Positions 13,822 through 13,848 of a DNA stretch of 13,848 nt are shown piece after piece. Position numbers and translations under genes: made by a program. Source of the DNA: Lachnospiraceae bacterium UBA7109 (GTDB taxonomy: Bacteria > Bacillota > Clostridia > Lachnospirales > Lachnospiraceae); the NCBI GenBank assembly GCA_002492335.1, contig DKYD01000057.1:1-13848 (forward strand), in the 5' to 3' direction. Numbering within the stretch: the stretch's first letter is position 1; each line of letters starts with the position of its first letter. The notes beneath the pieces are model-generated. The model was not told the origin of the DNA and did not search any database. It worked only from the letters and a program-made list of their open reading frames with translations.

Positions 13822-13848
13822 ATTATATATAGATAATCTATATATGTC
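13822..13848 (-). promoter_or_regulatory. Predicted padR promoter, -35 cut by window edge
   Basis: On the minus strand, TATAAT (13822-13827) is preceded after 17 bp by GACA (13845-13848), the last four bases of a possible TTGACA whose first two bases lie outside the window. Transcription would start near 13815, giving a leader of about 46 nt. The distal operator fills the spacer. Confidence 0.6.
13825..13845 (-). promoter_or_regulatory. Distal PadR operator candidate within the promoter spacer
   Basis: Perfect palindrome ATATATAGAT-A-ATCTATATAT. Its inner 8-nt arms are identical to those of the proximal site. It covers the whole -35/-10 spacer and touches both hexamers, so a bound repressor would block RNA polymerase. 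Confidence 0.68.

Overview
The window looks like the chromosome of a spore-forming, moderately low-GC Firmicute, most likely a Lachnospiraceae member (Clostridium cluster XIVa). The reasons are strong AGGAGG-type ribosome sites, GerMN and SEDS proteins, a bifunctional ArgJ, and a clostridial gene set. The species cannot be named from the sequence. Every credible gene is on the minus strand, so the biological reading order runs from base 13848 down to base 1. Coding density is very high and no stretch above 300 bases lacks a gene. I see no tRNA, rRNA, CRISPR array, insertion sequence or convincing intrinsic terminator.

Layout in transcription order. (1) 13848-12131: a PadR-family repressor gene with two near-identical palindromes in its promoter region, overlapping by 8 nt a gene for an unusual SEDS (FtsW/RodA-like) membrane protein with a cytoplasmic helical prefix domain. 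(2) 12087-9819: a promoter, a short leader with a 14-bp hairpin, then proB and proA, which convert glutamate to glutamate semialdehyde for proline. (3) 9810-4851: a promoter overlaid by two ARG-box-like palindromes, then argC, a GNAT acetyltransferase gene, argJ, argB and argD. This is the cyclic acetylated pathway from glutamate to ornithine. (4) 4788-4357: a small YdcZ/DUF606 membrane transporter gene. (5) 4291-1: comEA, an OmpR-type response regulator, a WalK-type sensor kinase, a two-domain GerMN lipoprotein, and the 5' part of comEC. The last four junctions are tight or overlapping.

How the parts fit. proBA and argCJBD both activate and reduce glutamate or N-acetylglutamate, and ProB/ArgB and ProA/ArgC catalyse parallel chemistry. 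They appear to have separate promoters, with only the arg promoter carrying ARG-box-like sites. The last block joins the two core DNA-uptake proteins (ComEA as DNA receptor, ComEC as channel) to a complete signalling unit. The order response regulator - kinase - GerMN lipoprotein matches the actinobacterial mtrA-mtrB-lpqB unit, which makes this block the most interesting part of the window. comEC starts with TTG and runs off the left edge, so ATG-based gene finding misses it.
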